A DNA stretch of 64,000 nucleotides from Wyeomyia smithii (Eukaryota; Arthropoda; Insecta; Diptera; Culicidae): assembly GCF_029784165.1 (NCBI RefSeq), contig NC_073695.1, forward strand, positions 90,775,902 to 90,839,901, read 5' to 3'. The notes below the pieces were generated by a model that did no database searches, had not been told where the DNA came from, and worked only from the letters and a program-made list of their open reading frames with translations. How positions within the stretch are numbered: position 1 is the stretch's first letter; every line of letters begins with the position of its first letter. Of the stretch, positions 47,801-58,871 are shown piece after piece. The translations under genes were made by a program, and so were the position numbers.

Positions 47801-50668
47801 GCCCTATCTTTATGCACACATAGAAATTTTTGTTGTTTTGTTTTTTTGCATATTTGCATAGTGATTTGTAAAAAGGAGTGAGGCGGATTTATCATTCCAA
47901 TCAGTACAATTCGATATCCTTGGATACTAAAAAACTAATTGAAAATGTTGTGAAATCGCAGAAATCTTCTATTTAAATGAATTATAAGCATGTTTGTTAT
48001 CTATCAATGTAAACCAAAATAAATAAGAAAATATGAATAATTTAGTATTTTTTAGTGTTCTCAGTAATGTGTAGTAGGTTATAGCCTATGTTGACGTTGG
48101 GATGTTCATTTTGGTTGAAACTTTTTGCATGAAGAGTTAGTTCTGAAGCTCATGGACTCAAATATTTTTGTTTACATTTTCAAGTATTTATTTATACTCA
48201 TTAGAAATAAAAATAATAGTGAACAAATCAGTCATACCGTAAGCATCAAACTTAATCTTTCATTAGCAATCCAACCCTAACAGTGTCGCACCTAACATCG
48301 CCGAACCGCACCGAAAATTTCATTAGCGATAATGAAGCGATGTTGTAAAGTATTATCGATATGATAACTGAAAAAAAAAATCATTTTTTCATTTTCTCAT
48401 ATTTATCAGTCTTTTTGCTTCAGAGTGCCTATTTTTACATAAAAGAAGGTTGTATGTAAACAATTTTTCCGTTTATATAGATTCCGCTTTGTGGTTTGAT
48501 TCGATTAGTTCACTTCACGAATATCTAATTGATTCTGAGTTAAGATTTGTAAAGCATTTGAGTCGTAAAGAAAGATACAAGCTTTAACCTCGTAGTCAAG
48601 TAACTCACCTAAGGGCACAAAAAATCACAGGAACGGTTAAAAATTCAAAGGTTTGGTCATTTTTAAAATGAGGATGGACACCACACGCCATTTTTAAATT
48701 AAACATGGTGGCTTTCTGGTAAACAGCCGAAAATTGCCGCAAATGAGCTATTGAGTATACCAGTCTAAGTTCCAGGACCAATCGCAGGCCCTTTTCCGGA
48801 AGCGCGAAGATGACCGGACAGACGGTTTGAAATAAAAGAACTTCATATTTCTTCTCTCGAGAAACGTCGAGGACGCAAGTTGAACTAACGGTATATATAT
48901 GCTGAATTTTGTAACGTAGTTGGACTTAACTATTGATATTGTTCCACTAATTTTGAGGTGTATACGACTATATAATGACCAGAATACCACCTAATATGGG
49001 TGTTTTCAGGAATGTCGTGGCTGATCAAGTTCGATTGCTGCTTTGAAGTCGATGAATGCGTGTTGCGTGGTTACGTTGGCCTTGCGGCATTTCTGGAGCA
49101 CTTGCCGTCGTGTAAAGATCTGATCCTTGGTGGCGCGAGTCCCCATGAATCTCGCCTGGTGTTACCCCTCGAAATTCTTTCTAGGTGATACGCGGTAGTA
49201 AAGAAGTTAGGAGAGTACCTTTTTTTGTAGGTTCCTTCCTTCCACTTCTGGTGATGTGGTCCCCGTGGCTCTGTGGTTAGCGATGTCGGTCGGCTAGCTC
49301 TCTCACACGGTTGTGATATCGGGTTCGATTCCCGATCGAGTCGAGGATCTTTTCGAGCTGGAAATTTTCTCGACTCAGCACTGGGGCACGGTGTATCGTT
49401 GTACTTATCCTACACATACAAAGTGTGCCAAAAACAATATCGATAACGAATTCTCTCAACTAATCTAGTTGATCGAGACCGCTATTAGCCCCAAGGCTAA
49501 GCGTGCGATATTGTTTGTTTGTTCCTTCCACTTCTCCGGTAAATTTTTTTTCTCCCAAATCCTGACAATCACCCAGTGCAGCACTCTACACGCAAAAGTT
49601 CAAGCCTTAACCAACTAACCAAGCATGATGACAGTTCTACAAAATATGCTACATTTTTGTCTATCCACGCACACAAACAAATCTCGTTATGAAAAATTTC
49701 GCGTTTTGTATGGAATTCAGAACATTTTTGGAAATTTCTCGTTTTATGTTGTTTTATATCTGATTTTTTTGGTTGGAGAGTGAATCTCCAGTTGAAACAC
49801 ACTAGAAATTGGTATTAATTTAGAGTTAGTGTGAAAAATTGCGACAATATGTCGAAATAAAATATATAAAAATGCTATATTTCTAATAGTTGGAGCATAA
49901 TCTTAGTCATTGTCATAGCTCATGACTTTTGTTACTGTATGAAACATAAGCGACTCTATTTAGAAGCGCTATTAGAGTACAAGAAAAAAACGAAAAGTGC
50001 AAAAAGGTTGCCGGCAAATTGATGAAAAACAGCATATTTACCTAAACCGCAGCATGTTTATGTATTCCCCACAAATAAAACATGTTTCAACATCATTTCT
50101 ATAACTTTTCAGGAAAGTATGTTTTATAAGTTTAGTTTAAAATGCATAATCATTAAAATTTCATACAAAATTGGAAAAATTTTATAACGATTACTAAAAC
50201 TAATGCATCGACGTGAATAGCATACCTTTAGAACTGTCATCTATACTTGGAACCAACTAATGTCTCTTCTCATTTCGCACAACTTTTGCGTTCTTTTGGC
50301 ACAAAAAATGTGTGAAAAGCACAACGCAACAGTTGTACAATGAATACATTCACATAGATTGAAAGCAAAATATGTATCATATAGATCATATACACAGCAC
50401 TTTATTCTTCACATCGAATGTATTAGTGACCGCTACCTATGGAGCAGTGCAAGTAGCAAACAAAAATTTATGAACGGTCAGTGAACAGGATTATTAGAAC
50501 CTAGGATATTAGAACTATTATGCGACCGATTAATGGCGATGAGTTCGGTCGTTAAAAAATATAAATGAATAATTTGCAAAAAATAATGAAAACACAGTTT
50601 TGCTCAAAACGTTCGCAAAACCATGTTTAATTCTATAAACCCACCGTAGCGTTACTAATTTCTATGGC
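35824..50668 (+). repeat. Copy B of the 14.8-kb direct duplication
   Basis: It repeats copy A (20551-35323) in order: family S/R repeats, foldback-like element (37149-39756), SINE (38633-38805), piggyBac-like MITE (43728-43867), 519-bp MITE (44293-44811), candidate exon (45691-45794) and SINE (49250-49521). It is 72 bp longer, mostly from a 73-bp segment at 48455-48527 absent from copy A. Every feature listed for copy A applies here at +15,272/3, or at +15,345 after 48528. Confidence 0.95.
48455..48527. other. 73-bp insertion/deletion between copies A and B
   Basis: Copy A has 'aggttgtaattgattc' where copy B has 73 extra bases after 'aggttgta'. The segment is not flanked by a clear duplication and has no inverted repeat. 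It is more likely a deletion in A than a transposon in B. Confidence 0.85.
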
Positions 50669-51587
50669 AACCAAGGGACTGGCAAACATGCTGTTTGACG
50701 TAACGAACATCTATTTTTTTATGTTTACTGTTTTCGCTCTCTGATACTCTGCTTATTTCGATGTTGATTTTGAAATACGAACAATTTAGAAGCTTTAATA
50801 AGACATTTTAATTAGTGGTATTTTTATGTAGTAAAATGCGAAATGCGCTGCCTTATTAGAAATCGCGTATGTGCTCTTCGAATTCACTGGATCAAGAAGA
50901 AAACGGGCTTTCAACACACAGGTGAATCTTACTGTCTTATTCAGGCCTATGAAAAGACGCCATTTTTATATGACCGAAAAATAACAAGCAAAATATTGGA
51001 ACTACGGTGGGTTCGAAATGGAAATGGAGCCACAAAAAAAAGTCACATACAACCCAGCAGGGTTGATATTTGTTGACACTCTTGAGTGAAAGTGAAAAAA
51101 AAGCATCCATAAACGTTATTTTTTTACAATCCTTTCAGAGTTCTCCCTTCCCGCTTTTTGCATGGAAGTGAACTGTCAAAACACCTCATTATATTTCATG
51201 CGATGGAAGCAAGACAACAAAATCAGTTAATCAGTTAACGAAGATTGTCAAGGCATCGATCAGTGTCAGTGAAAAAGTGTTTCGGTGAGGTTCATTTTGG
51301 TTGAGTGGGCTGTTTGTTTTTCTTCTTCGCTTTGAAGTGAAGATCATTTGGTTGGATTTGTCGTCAAATTTTGTTCCGTAACCGTGAACGATGCGCGCGA
51401 TCTATTTCATCTGAGTATAACAGCACGTTACTAGGACGAAAATCTAGTGTATCTGAAAGAGTGCTGCGATCATTGGAAGTGAAAATTGAAAATGATTGGC
51501 TGTAATTTTCAAAGAATTTCGCTGGGGACAATGACTTTTATCAGCACTGCGATAAAACGATGTTTTGAATTGAACGATGTTTTGAAT
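50669..51587. other. Sequence past the duplicated block; no recognised gene, possible leader exon
   Basis: A 77-residue plus frame at 50843-51076 has no clear domain. Near 51262-51284 'cgatcagtgtcagtgaaaaag' precedes 'tttcggtgagg', which could be a transcription start and a splice donor for the exon at 51942. That link is speculative. Confidence 0.35.
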
Positions 51588-51736
51588 GGGGCTTATCACG
51601 GGAGTCACTTCACGGTGAAGTGACAACCGTAATAGGCACGGTGAAAGTGATTCCCATTTGATTTGCACGCGTCTTTTTTCACCGTGAGATTTTTTCACTT
51701 CGTTCTCACAGTGAAGTGACTCCCGTGATAAGCCCC
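51588..51736. mobile_element. 149-bp MITE with perfect 26-bp terminal inverted repeats
   Basis: Both ends begin GGGGCTTATCACGGGAGTCA and continue matching for 26 bases, then further with one mismatch. AAT flanks both sides (51585-51587, 51737-51739), a 3-bp target duplication. Inner 'cacggtgaag' phrases add more inverted pairs, so the element could fold almost fully. It has no coding capacity. Confidence 0.9.
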
Positions 51737-51941
51737 AATGAGCTGAAACACCGGAAAATCATTTTGCCTTTTGCGAAACTATCCTAGGTACATGTAAAAT
51801 TATTTTTTTTAAGTACTATCCATCCAATTCATCTTTTAAGTAGTTCGTTTATTATTTCTTTATTATGTAAAAATGTTTCTTTTTAATAATGTTTTATTTG
51901 ATAATAGATATGTTTGTTTTTCCCTACCTATAATTTTCCAG

Positions 51942-52178
51942 AAGAACTATATTGGTAAGGAACTTGTTAAAGAAATCATCGAACACCGTAAGAACCAGCC
52001 ATATTCGAACAAGGTTAGAGGTTTTGCGACAACGTTGGGCTATTATTCACGAAAGGCATACGAATTTGTGAGAAATACGTTCGAAGATATTCTCCCGCAT
52101 CCAAGAACTATCGTCAGATGGTACCGAAGTATCGATGGTAATCCTGGATTGACGAAAAAAGCTTTTGTTGTGATAATT
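51942..52178 (+). pseudogene. P-element/THAP9-like transposase exon
   Basis: The exon follows a splice acceptor 'ataattttccag' and codes 79 residues, ending at a donor gtgagt (52179). The core 'VRGFATTLGYYSRKAYEFVR' followed by LPHPRTIVRWYRSIDGNPG matches the conserved central block of P-element-type transposases and THAP9, which act as DNA-cutting enzymes in the nucleus. Only this exon is recognised. No THAP zinc finger, RNase-H catalytic region or C-terminal part was found. A SINE inserted just downstream (52196-52545), in the presumed intron. Without splicing, the frame would continue a few codons into SINE sequence. Either a decayed transposon or one exon of a longer, partly unseen gene. 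Confidence 0.75.
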
Positions 52179-52195
52179 GTGAGTCCTTTTGGCTT

Positions 52196-52545
52196 TTTTT
52201 TTTTATTCTCGCTTATTTTCCGTCGGTCTTGTTCCGCCACTGTTGTGGCCAATCACCGACGCCCAGGGAGGCGACTCCACACCCAGGACCCTAACTCACG
52301 ACCCGTTTATTAACGGACCGGCGCCAACGGCTTTACTTCCTCATGCGATGGAAGGCGTGATCCCAGAGATTTTTCGCCTCAGAAAATCTCCCGGTGTCGG
52401 CTAGGATTGAATCTAGACCAGTTTGGTTGGTTGTGAGTGGATCACGCCACCTCACAACCATCGACACCTATGTCGGCGGTGGGATTCGAACCCAGGCGTC
52501 GAGCGTGGTTGGCGGAGACGTTACCAACCACACTAGGCCCCCGCC
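52196..52545 (-). mobile_element. tRNA-derived SINE with 14-bp target duplication
   Basis: It is about 98% like the SINE at 4726-5081, with B box 'gggttcgaatccc' (plus 52481-52493 reversed) and an A-tail (the T-run at 52196). AGTCCTTTTGGCTT flanks it at 52182-52195 and 52546-52559. High similarity between the two copies and intact flanks imply recent activity. The 5' splice donor of the upstream exon lies just outside the left flank. Confidence 0.92.
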
Positions 52546-52854
52546 AGTCCTTTTGGCTTGTTTCCGCTCAAGAGTAAGATACGATGTGGGTATTTCGCTC
52601 AGTGACCATCGGTTTAGGCGGGTTGAAAGTCCGCCCAATAAAGTTTTCTTCGGGAGACATAAGTAACGACCAAAAGCTGGTGAGTAAAAAGCAGCAAGAA
52701 CGAAGTGAATTGTAACAAGTCAATCTTCGTAAATTTGTCACATGAAACTCTACGCTACGAAAAATCCAATTGTTCCCGTTTATAAGTTAAACATGATGCC
52801 CATTAAACCAGTATACCCTAAGTATGAGATGCACAACGTAGTCATGTCATGTTC

Positions 52855-53230
52855 GGCTACCTCCTCAGACTGTTCACGACGCCAATGTAGTGGTGAATCT
52901 TTACTATTGCACAATAGCTTGCAGCGGACATTCACGGCCTTTCGAACGTCGAAAGGTGTATTAACGATTCGATCACCTCGTGAAACCTCTTCCAAGTTCT
53001 CACTTTTGTTGACCAGAGTGCCATTTTTTGGTAAGCGAAATTGCAGTGAGTAATACTTGTACGGAAGCAGAGTGTGGACACTGGTCATCTTGACTGCCTT
53101 AACGTCTACTTTCTGTCCCTTCTTGAATTCCGCTGGAGAAACACCGTGAATATAAAACGCGTATTCAGTAAGACAGTTGATTTCCAAAACTAAGCCAACA
53201 ATGTTGCCTGTTGCTGCAAAGACATATGGC
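52855..53230 (-). pseudogene. Truncated TM9SF (transmembrane 9 superfamily) copy
   Basis: The minus-strand frame carries 'FYIHGVSPAEFKKGQKVDVK', KMTSVHTLLPYKYYSLQF, ENLEEVSRGDRIVNTPFDV and 'CKLLCNSKDSPLHW'. This is the order of the lumenal N-terminal domain of TM9SF4-type proteins, nine-spanning membrane proteins of the secretory/endosomal system. Upstream residues (GNIVGLVLEINCLTEYA) look like a signal peptide, but the frame has a TAG just before them and no ATG. After 'EQSEEVAEH' similarity ends. The long membrane region is absent, and no intron is seen. It is most likely a truncated, possibly retroposed, copy; the functional gene is elsewhere. Confident on family, less on whether it is TM9SF4 or a close relative. 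Confidence 0.75.
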
Positions 53231-53652
53231 TATGGATTAGCTTGTTCACCATTTCGTTGTGCAATACGAAGATTTAGTCGAAATTCATGTGATACTAATT
53301 TATATGATACCTTGCACAAAACGGAAATAAATAGTATGCTATTTAAGGTCGAAAAAATTAACATGGTGTGGTAGCTGACAGCGGTGCCGATGGCAACACT
53401 CGGCCGTCATATGTGACCAAAGTACATTGAAAATAGGTTTCAAAACACCTGACATCCCGCATAATCAATAACCATTAAACGTGCTTAACAACCTATTCGG
53501 GCTATGGTCCCGACTATATCGGTTATTGTTAAACTGTATAAATTTTGTTTCGTTTTGGTTCCTGTTTATTAGGGATAAACGTCGTTTTAGTTAAACATCA
53601 GCATCACGTCGTTCTGCAGAGCAAGTCTTTGTATCGTTAGTAAAAGTGATAA
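53231..53652. other. Short stretch, presumed upstream region of the SAM-like relic
   Basis: 'ctgtataaatttt' (about 53534) is TATA-like and lies about 120 bp before the ATG at 53655. 'gtttagtcg' phrases around 53270 are not recognised. No other feature was found. Confidence 0.3.
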
Positions 53653-53654
53653 AA

Positions 53655-54153
53655 ATGGCTGACGAACGCACGAGAGATTTTTTGAACCTTCAAATTAGGC
53701 CACCTCGTCTCAATTTTCGACACCGCGGCAATTACATTAAATGACTTAAAATATCTGGCTGACAATGAAAGTGAACTAATCGCATTATTCCCGGTCCTGC
53801 GGGACAGAATAGATTTCTGCAACGCTTTGAAAAATCTAACTTCCGAAAAGGCAACGCAGGCAGACCTGGAAAAACCTCCAAGTCCTCGTGAGGTAAGTTC
53901 AAAGATTATCATCATCGTTACCTTGGAACTTCGAAGCTTATGTAAATGAAACCTTTTTATTATAGACGCTGATTGAAATATGCGAAAGATACGATTTCGG
54001 CCAAGAATTTCTGCAGATATACCGGAAAAATGGAAATAAGGTTTACACTGCAACCTGCAAAAAAATGATTCAAAAGCGGTTTTAGAGCACTTTTTCCGGC
54101 TAGGGAAAGGCCATATCGGGTGCAAAACTTCCATTCCTCACGGACCTAGATAA
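53655..54153 (+). pseudogene. SAM-domain-like gene relic with one intron and two frameshifts
   Basis: It opens at ATG 53655 with 'MADERTRDFLNLQIRPP', shifts frame, then continues 'ITLNDLKYLADNESELIALF' and LRDRIDFCNALKNL. This pattern (LxDLxxL...LF..LRDRIxFxxAL) is typical of SAM/SAM-like helical domains. A donor gtaagt at 53893 and acceptor ttatag at 53965 bound a 73-bp intron. Exon 2 gives 'YDFGQEFLQIYRKNGNKV', then shifts again at 'KKMIQ' to continue 'VLEHFFRLGKGHIG' before a stop at 54151. I have a general memory of similar multi-copy uncharacterised proteins in Aedes but cannot name one. Both frameshifts argue for a dead copy, unless they are sequencing errors. Confidence 0.6.
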
Positions 54154-54239
54154 GGACAACTGATTTTAAGAATTTCATCCTAATTCATACTATCGTAATG
54201 TGAATAAAGAAGGTTTGAATTCCACACAGCAAAAAACTT

Positions 54240-54400
54240 CAAAATATTACACATCACGTAAAATGTTCATTAATTTTCAGTAGCTCCTGACGTCAACTAC
54301 AATTTGATTTGAAAATTATGTGCGATATCATTTAAATTTGCGTGAAATATTATGAAATTTTATATCATAAACGTTGGAGGCATATCTTTATAGACAATTC
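54240..54400 (+). repeat. Short dispersed repeat shared with 5346-5460
   Basis: See the matching phrases in the earlier copy. This copy is longer, with an extra 'gtgaaatattatgaaatttt' segment. It may be an element inserted after the SAM-like relic. Confidence 0.55.
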
Positions 54401-55029
54401 GACGTGAATTTTAATGGTACTTTTTTACTATTCAGGTTTGAATGACTTTTATTTTTGCTAGAATTGATGACAAAAGAGTCGAAAAACAAAGAGAAAAAAA
54501 ATTTTTTTTTCGAGTTTTTTCACAAGTTTTAACATTATGCGGCTGAAAATGCATTCTTGTGCCATTAAACGATGCGGAATACCGCTTTACATGGCATTTG
54601 CTTGCTTTCGAGATCTACGACGCAACCCAAAAGTACGTTTTGCTTGTTTTTCGAAATTTACGTCTTCTCCCTCACCTGTTTAAATCTCATTGGCTCAGAT
54701 TTGCGAATAACTTTCAAATAACGCTGGGCCAAATGCAAATAAAAACATAACAAACTGGCAGTCACAATCAAACCGCAATGTTGACGTGCTAAATAAATTT
54801 GTGTTTTGCTTCAGGTTTATTTTCACAGTAGCTTATGTGTTTAAACTGAAATCAGACCCAAATATAATGGAAATAAAAGTAAAACCAACGAAGATACTGC
54901 TTAATAACGTCATCCAAAGGCATAAAAATATTGCCAATATGCTAAGCAAAACGAGTCCACTTTTGTTGAGAAGATTTTCTAGTGTTTCAGCTACCGATAT
55001 TCGCGGATTGGTATAGTTTTTGTGAAATC

Positions 55030-55240
55030 TATAATATCTTGCTGAATTGTGGGCACTAGACTGTGGAGCTGGTATAGGACGAGTCAGCAACAATGTACTG
55101 ATCCCGATGTTTGCTAAAATGGCCCTGGTCAGCAGGTTGTGAAATAGCAGAACCACTCGCGAAATTCTCATGGATTGAATCAAAATGAACTGATACTGGA
55201 GGAGGACTTTACTGCCGGGCCGCATGATGAGCACGACCGA
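55030..55240 (+). pseudogene. NTMT1-type N-terminal methyltransferase fragment
   Basis: One plus frame reads ALDCGAGIGRVSNN followed by VLIPMFAKMALV. This is the S-adenosylmethionine-binding motif I and following strand of the alpha-N-terminal protein methyltransferases (NTMT1/METTL11A type), which methylate the exposed N-termini of proteins such as RCC1. Stops follow within a few codons (RL-stop), and further remnants are only faint ('LLPGR'). No start or remaining motifs are found. Overlapping plus (54786-55016) and minus (54833-55234) frames in other phases are longer but have no recognisable domain. Treated as a small relic. Confidence 0.5.
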
Positions 55241-55259
55241 TTTTTACTGATGGTAATTT

Positions 55260-55739
55260 TATATTTATTCCATTTATGATCTACTTCACAATTATCCTTT
55301 CCGTCCGTATTCAGTTTCATTTTAAATGGCATTGACATCAGAAAACTGAAGATGATAGCTGAATAGTAGAATAATTCTGCTTGCTAACAACGTGTGTGAC
55401 GAGATTGCAGGTGAACAATGAACAAATTGAGTATATATTTATTCTATTTTTACTTCCTTTTACCAACCTTTTACTTAGACTTTCTTCCTTTTAAGTTTCG
55501 ATCGATATTTTTTATATTGAGTTGGTCAAAGCTCCATCGCAGGACAGTTGAAAGAAAAATATTCTGCCTGAGCGGGTGACTGTCTCACGAAATGCGGAAT
55601 GTTTGGTCACTTTGAATTTTTATTAACAACAAGCTGATGATTTTGTAGACAAATAGTTAAATTTTCAGAATAGTCTTCAAGTATATTTTAATGTGGTAAG
55701 AAGAATAAGTGATGTGTCTTGTCTTGCGACGCGCCGCAT
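55260..55739. other. Stretch without a recognisable gene
   Basis: AT-rich; no domain or repeat boundary recognised. Confidence 0.5.
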
Positions 55740-56190
55740 CGGTCGATGCTTCATAAGTGGAGTGGTTTGAAGTTGCGTAATACATTCAAAATATGCCAGA
55801 GCATCAAATGCGTTATGCCCAACGCATTTGCGTTGTACTGGTTCCAAATTTAATCAGTAAATGCACTGATTCCGCTCATAAATGATCTGGTTACGCACAT
55901 TCCAACTTTTGCGTGTAGTACCGCTTCCAGCTGCTGCGCGTTTCGCTGGACAACTATGGTACCATGTAGTTTTTCGATGTCAGGCGCAGCGTTCCACTGA
56001 CTTCAACTGGAGGTGTACTGAACCTTTGTTCGCGCTACAGTATGTGCGAACGTTGGTAATATCGGAGAAGAATTTACCGTCGATTATAACGTGTTCTAGA
56101 ACTGGCTCTGCACATTGGTCGGGTGATCTCCAGGTGGCTTTGTGGATATTTTTACGGATGAAGAAGGTGCTTCCACAAAACCACTAAAGA
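55740..56190 (-). pseudogene. Non-LTR retrotransposon endonuclease fragment (RTE-like)
   Basis: On the minus strand 'GSTFFIRKNIHKATWRSPDQ', then 'HVIIDGKFFSDITNVRTYCS' and 'VHLQLKSVE' follow the order of the C-terminal half of APE-type endonucleases in RTE-related elements, which nick target DNA. The catalytic SDH triad region is damaged: a 'SDHYL' motif would be expected where GSVHL stands. Stops and shifts follow below 55990. No reverse transcriptase is attached. Confidence 0.7.
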
Positions 56191-56228
56191 TCAAAATAAT
56201 GGTCGCAGTGGTCCAAATCTTACAAAAA

Positions 56229-58065
56229 AAACCTAAATTAATCCACCTAGCGGTGAGACCCAGCCTTTCTCATTCGAACTTATTATTTGTTAAAATAGAT
56301 TTACACCAACACTTGAAAAATGCAGCTTGATAATTTCTGCTGGATTTGTTATTCATTCTAAACAACAAAATTTTGGTAGCCAACAGCACAACTATACCGA
56401 ACATTTGAAATATAGCATTCACACACATATGAACATACATTAACACATATACATGCAAATAACATTAAATTCTTTCAAATATATGATGTGATTTTGTTTT
56501 TGATCGTGGTATAATTGATTTGTACTCATATACTGCGTAAAAATATTTAGATTGTTTATGTCAACTTTAGTCAGTTGATTTCAAATAGTTTATAATTAAA
56601 TGTTTTTCCTTATACATTAATACTGAAAATGAAATTCAATAACGCAGTTGATATTACTGATCGTTTCTGAGGGGCATTCAATAAATGGCCAAATACCAAA
56701 CAATATGGGTTCTTGAAACCTGGATTCTATCCAGTGGCCAGAATCCGACCTCAAACCCCCATTTTAATCCAGATGACCACTTCTGGTTGCCTGATAATCA
56801 TTCAATCATAAAATCCATCATAAAATTGCCGAACTGCCTAATCTGGGTATTTCGATGGCGAAGATGGCGACAGTTTCCGATCAACAGCCTAAGGTGTCAT
56901 CATCCAATACGATTTGGGGCAGCGGTATGATATCCGGAGGCCAGAAATCATCTTCAAATGCCATTTTAAATTACTAGGCAGTAGCTTCCGGTTTCTGGAA
57001 ACCAGTCTTAAAGAAGCAAACATTACGCAATGTGAGTTTTCAGTACCCGGGATGATACTCAGAGGCCGGGAATCAACTCCATACTATATTTAGAAATCCG
57101 AATTTTTGGCATCCGGTTTCTGGAAAACATCCTTCAATTGCCAAATATAAATCAATAAAGGTATATCCACTCTTTGGATTTTAAAATATTGATGTTGTAT
57201 TTGAAGGAATAATTGGAGCATAGTATTTGAAATTTGACATAATATTTGTACTAAATAAAGAGTTTTTCTATCATAATGACTCCTAATTTCCACGGTCCAA
57301 ACAATTTGTTTAGAATTTATAATTATATTTTTCATAACCTACATGTTCAATCATCATGAAATTCGTAATTTACAGGTTTTGAAAACAGACCGTTCATTTG
57401 ATACCTGTTTTGTTCAAATCGGTTGTGTAGTTTCTGAGATAATGGAGTTTCATAACTTTTACATTCTGATACATATCAGACAAGGTTACTAATAATTACT
57501 TCTATTGCAACTTATTTCGTTAAAATCGGTCCATCCATCTCTGAGAAAAGTGGGCGAGTTCAAGCAGTCCTAGAAACATGTTTCTTTTTATAGCCTGATT
57601 TCCCATATTATACATAACGGACAAAGTTAAAGTCCAATAACAATAAAATTCAATAAGATCTTATGGGGCAACAAGATCTTCCATATGACACTAATTTTGT
57701 GAAAATCGGTCCAGCCATCTCTAAGAAAAGTGAGTGAGTTTAAACAGTCTTTGAAACACGTTTCTTCGCATAACTTTTTAACTACATGTCCAATCATTAT
57801 GAAATTATTTTACAAATGGTTCAAAAAACAAGCCCCTTCTTTTGATACCGATTTTGTTCAATTCGGTTGTGTAGTTTCTGAGAAAATGAAGCATTGTGAT
57901 TTTTACATTTTGATACATAACCTCGAAACTAAAAATCCGATTACAATAAAATTCAATAGGGTCTTATGGGGCAACTAGACCTTTCATTTGCAATTAATTT
58001 CATCAAAATCGGTCCAGCCATCTCTGAGAAGATTGAATGAGATTGAGAGACCGTTACATACATAA

Positions 58066-58123
<58 letters not shown>

Positions 58124-58132
58124 ACACACACT
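56229..58132 (+). mobile_element. Dispersed element with conserved start and (CA)n near the end, copy 1
   Basis: It starts 'cctaaattaatccacctagc', like the copy at 62619. Both then carry 'cacacacatatga', 'ccagatgac.acttc', 'gggtatttcgat' and 'tttctggaaaacat' in order, and a tandem ~301-bp duplication of 'atcggtccagccatctctga' (57708 and 58009 here). A (CA)n run occupies 58069-58132. No protein is recognised. The long H/T or C/V frames over the CA run are artefacts. After the run the sequence differs from copy 2, so the 3' end is lost or replaced. Confidence 0.75.
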
Positions 58133-58871
58133 GTTTTGAGCCGTACCATCTTGGTGAATAAACACTCGGATTCGCGAAGGATTGCTTTTTTCGCCAAAAG
58201 ATCTCTACATCCCAGATTTCCCGGGCTATACAAACCAGTTGTGTTCATGTTTCAGCTGGAAGTTTATTGTGATTGTATGATTCGTGGAGGTGTGGGATAG
58301 AAACTTGTGAGGGCCGGAGCTAATTTTGATACTTTTTCCAGGTTGCCTATTTACCGTTTGATTGCGACTTTAGATTTCCGGAAAACTACCTAGAATGGTC
58401 ACATACTATTCATTGTGAATATTTCTGAAACCGAAATGATGCCTATAGGCCGAACACCTGACGAATTCAAGATGACCACTTTCGGCTTTTGAAAAAAAGT
58501 TTTTCAGTCCAGTCCAGCAGGGCAGTACCGACACCAAGAGGCCGACAATTTTGTAGGTATTTTATAGGTATTTCAGGAACCGGGATGACGTCCAATGGTT
58601 GGTAACAGTGTTCGACAAAAGCGTAAGCAATTTTTTCCTGAAGCTCAAACTGAAAAACATGAAAGATTATAGCTTTTTAAGCATTCCTGTGTCACAGACA
58701 AACAGACGTGCTTCTTCGAAGAAAAATCCTGAAAAATCGTCGTCCTTATTCGAAACGTTACACTCGTGCGCCACCATGTGAGCTTATTGCCCACAAACTT
58801 ATTTTCGTAAAACGGTTTTTGTCTTTGCTAATGGGTGTGCACGCTTGCCTATATTAACACCAGCGGCTTTA
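58133..58871. other. Stretch without a recognisable gene
   Basis: Near 58605-58690 'tcgacaaaagcgtaagcaat' to 'gaaagattatagctttttaagcattcctgtg' is a diverged copy of the dispersed repeat also at 1538 and 28920. Nothing else is recognised. Confidence 0.5.

Noticed and set aside
20551..50668. A genuine segmental duplication carrying duplicated small genes
   Set aside because: Both breakpoints coincide with the gap, which strongly favours contig overlap. None of the small frames has a recognised domain.
55882..56187. A 101-residue plus-strand frame
   Set aside because: It is the antisense of the RTE-like endonuclease fragment, which has recognisable motifs on the minus strand.
57953..58300. Histidine/threonine- or cysteine/valine-repeat frames here and at 63707-63990
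   Set aside because: They are translations of (CA)n microsatellites.
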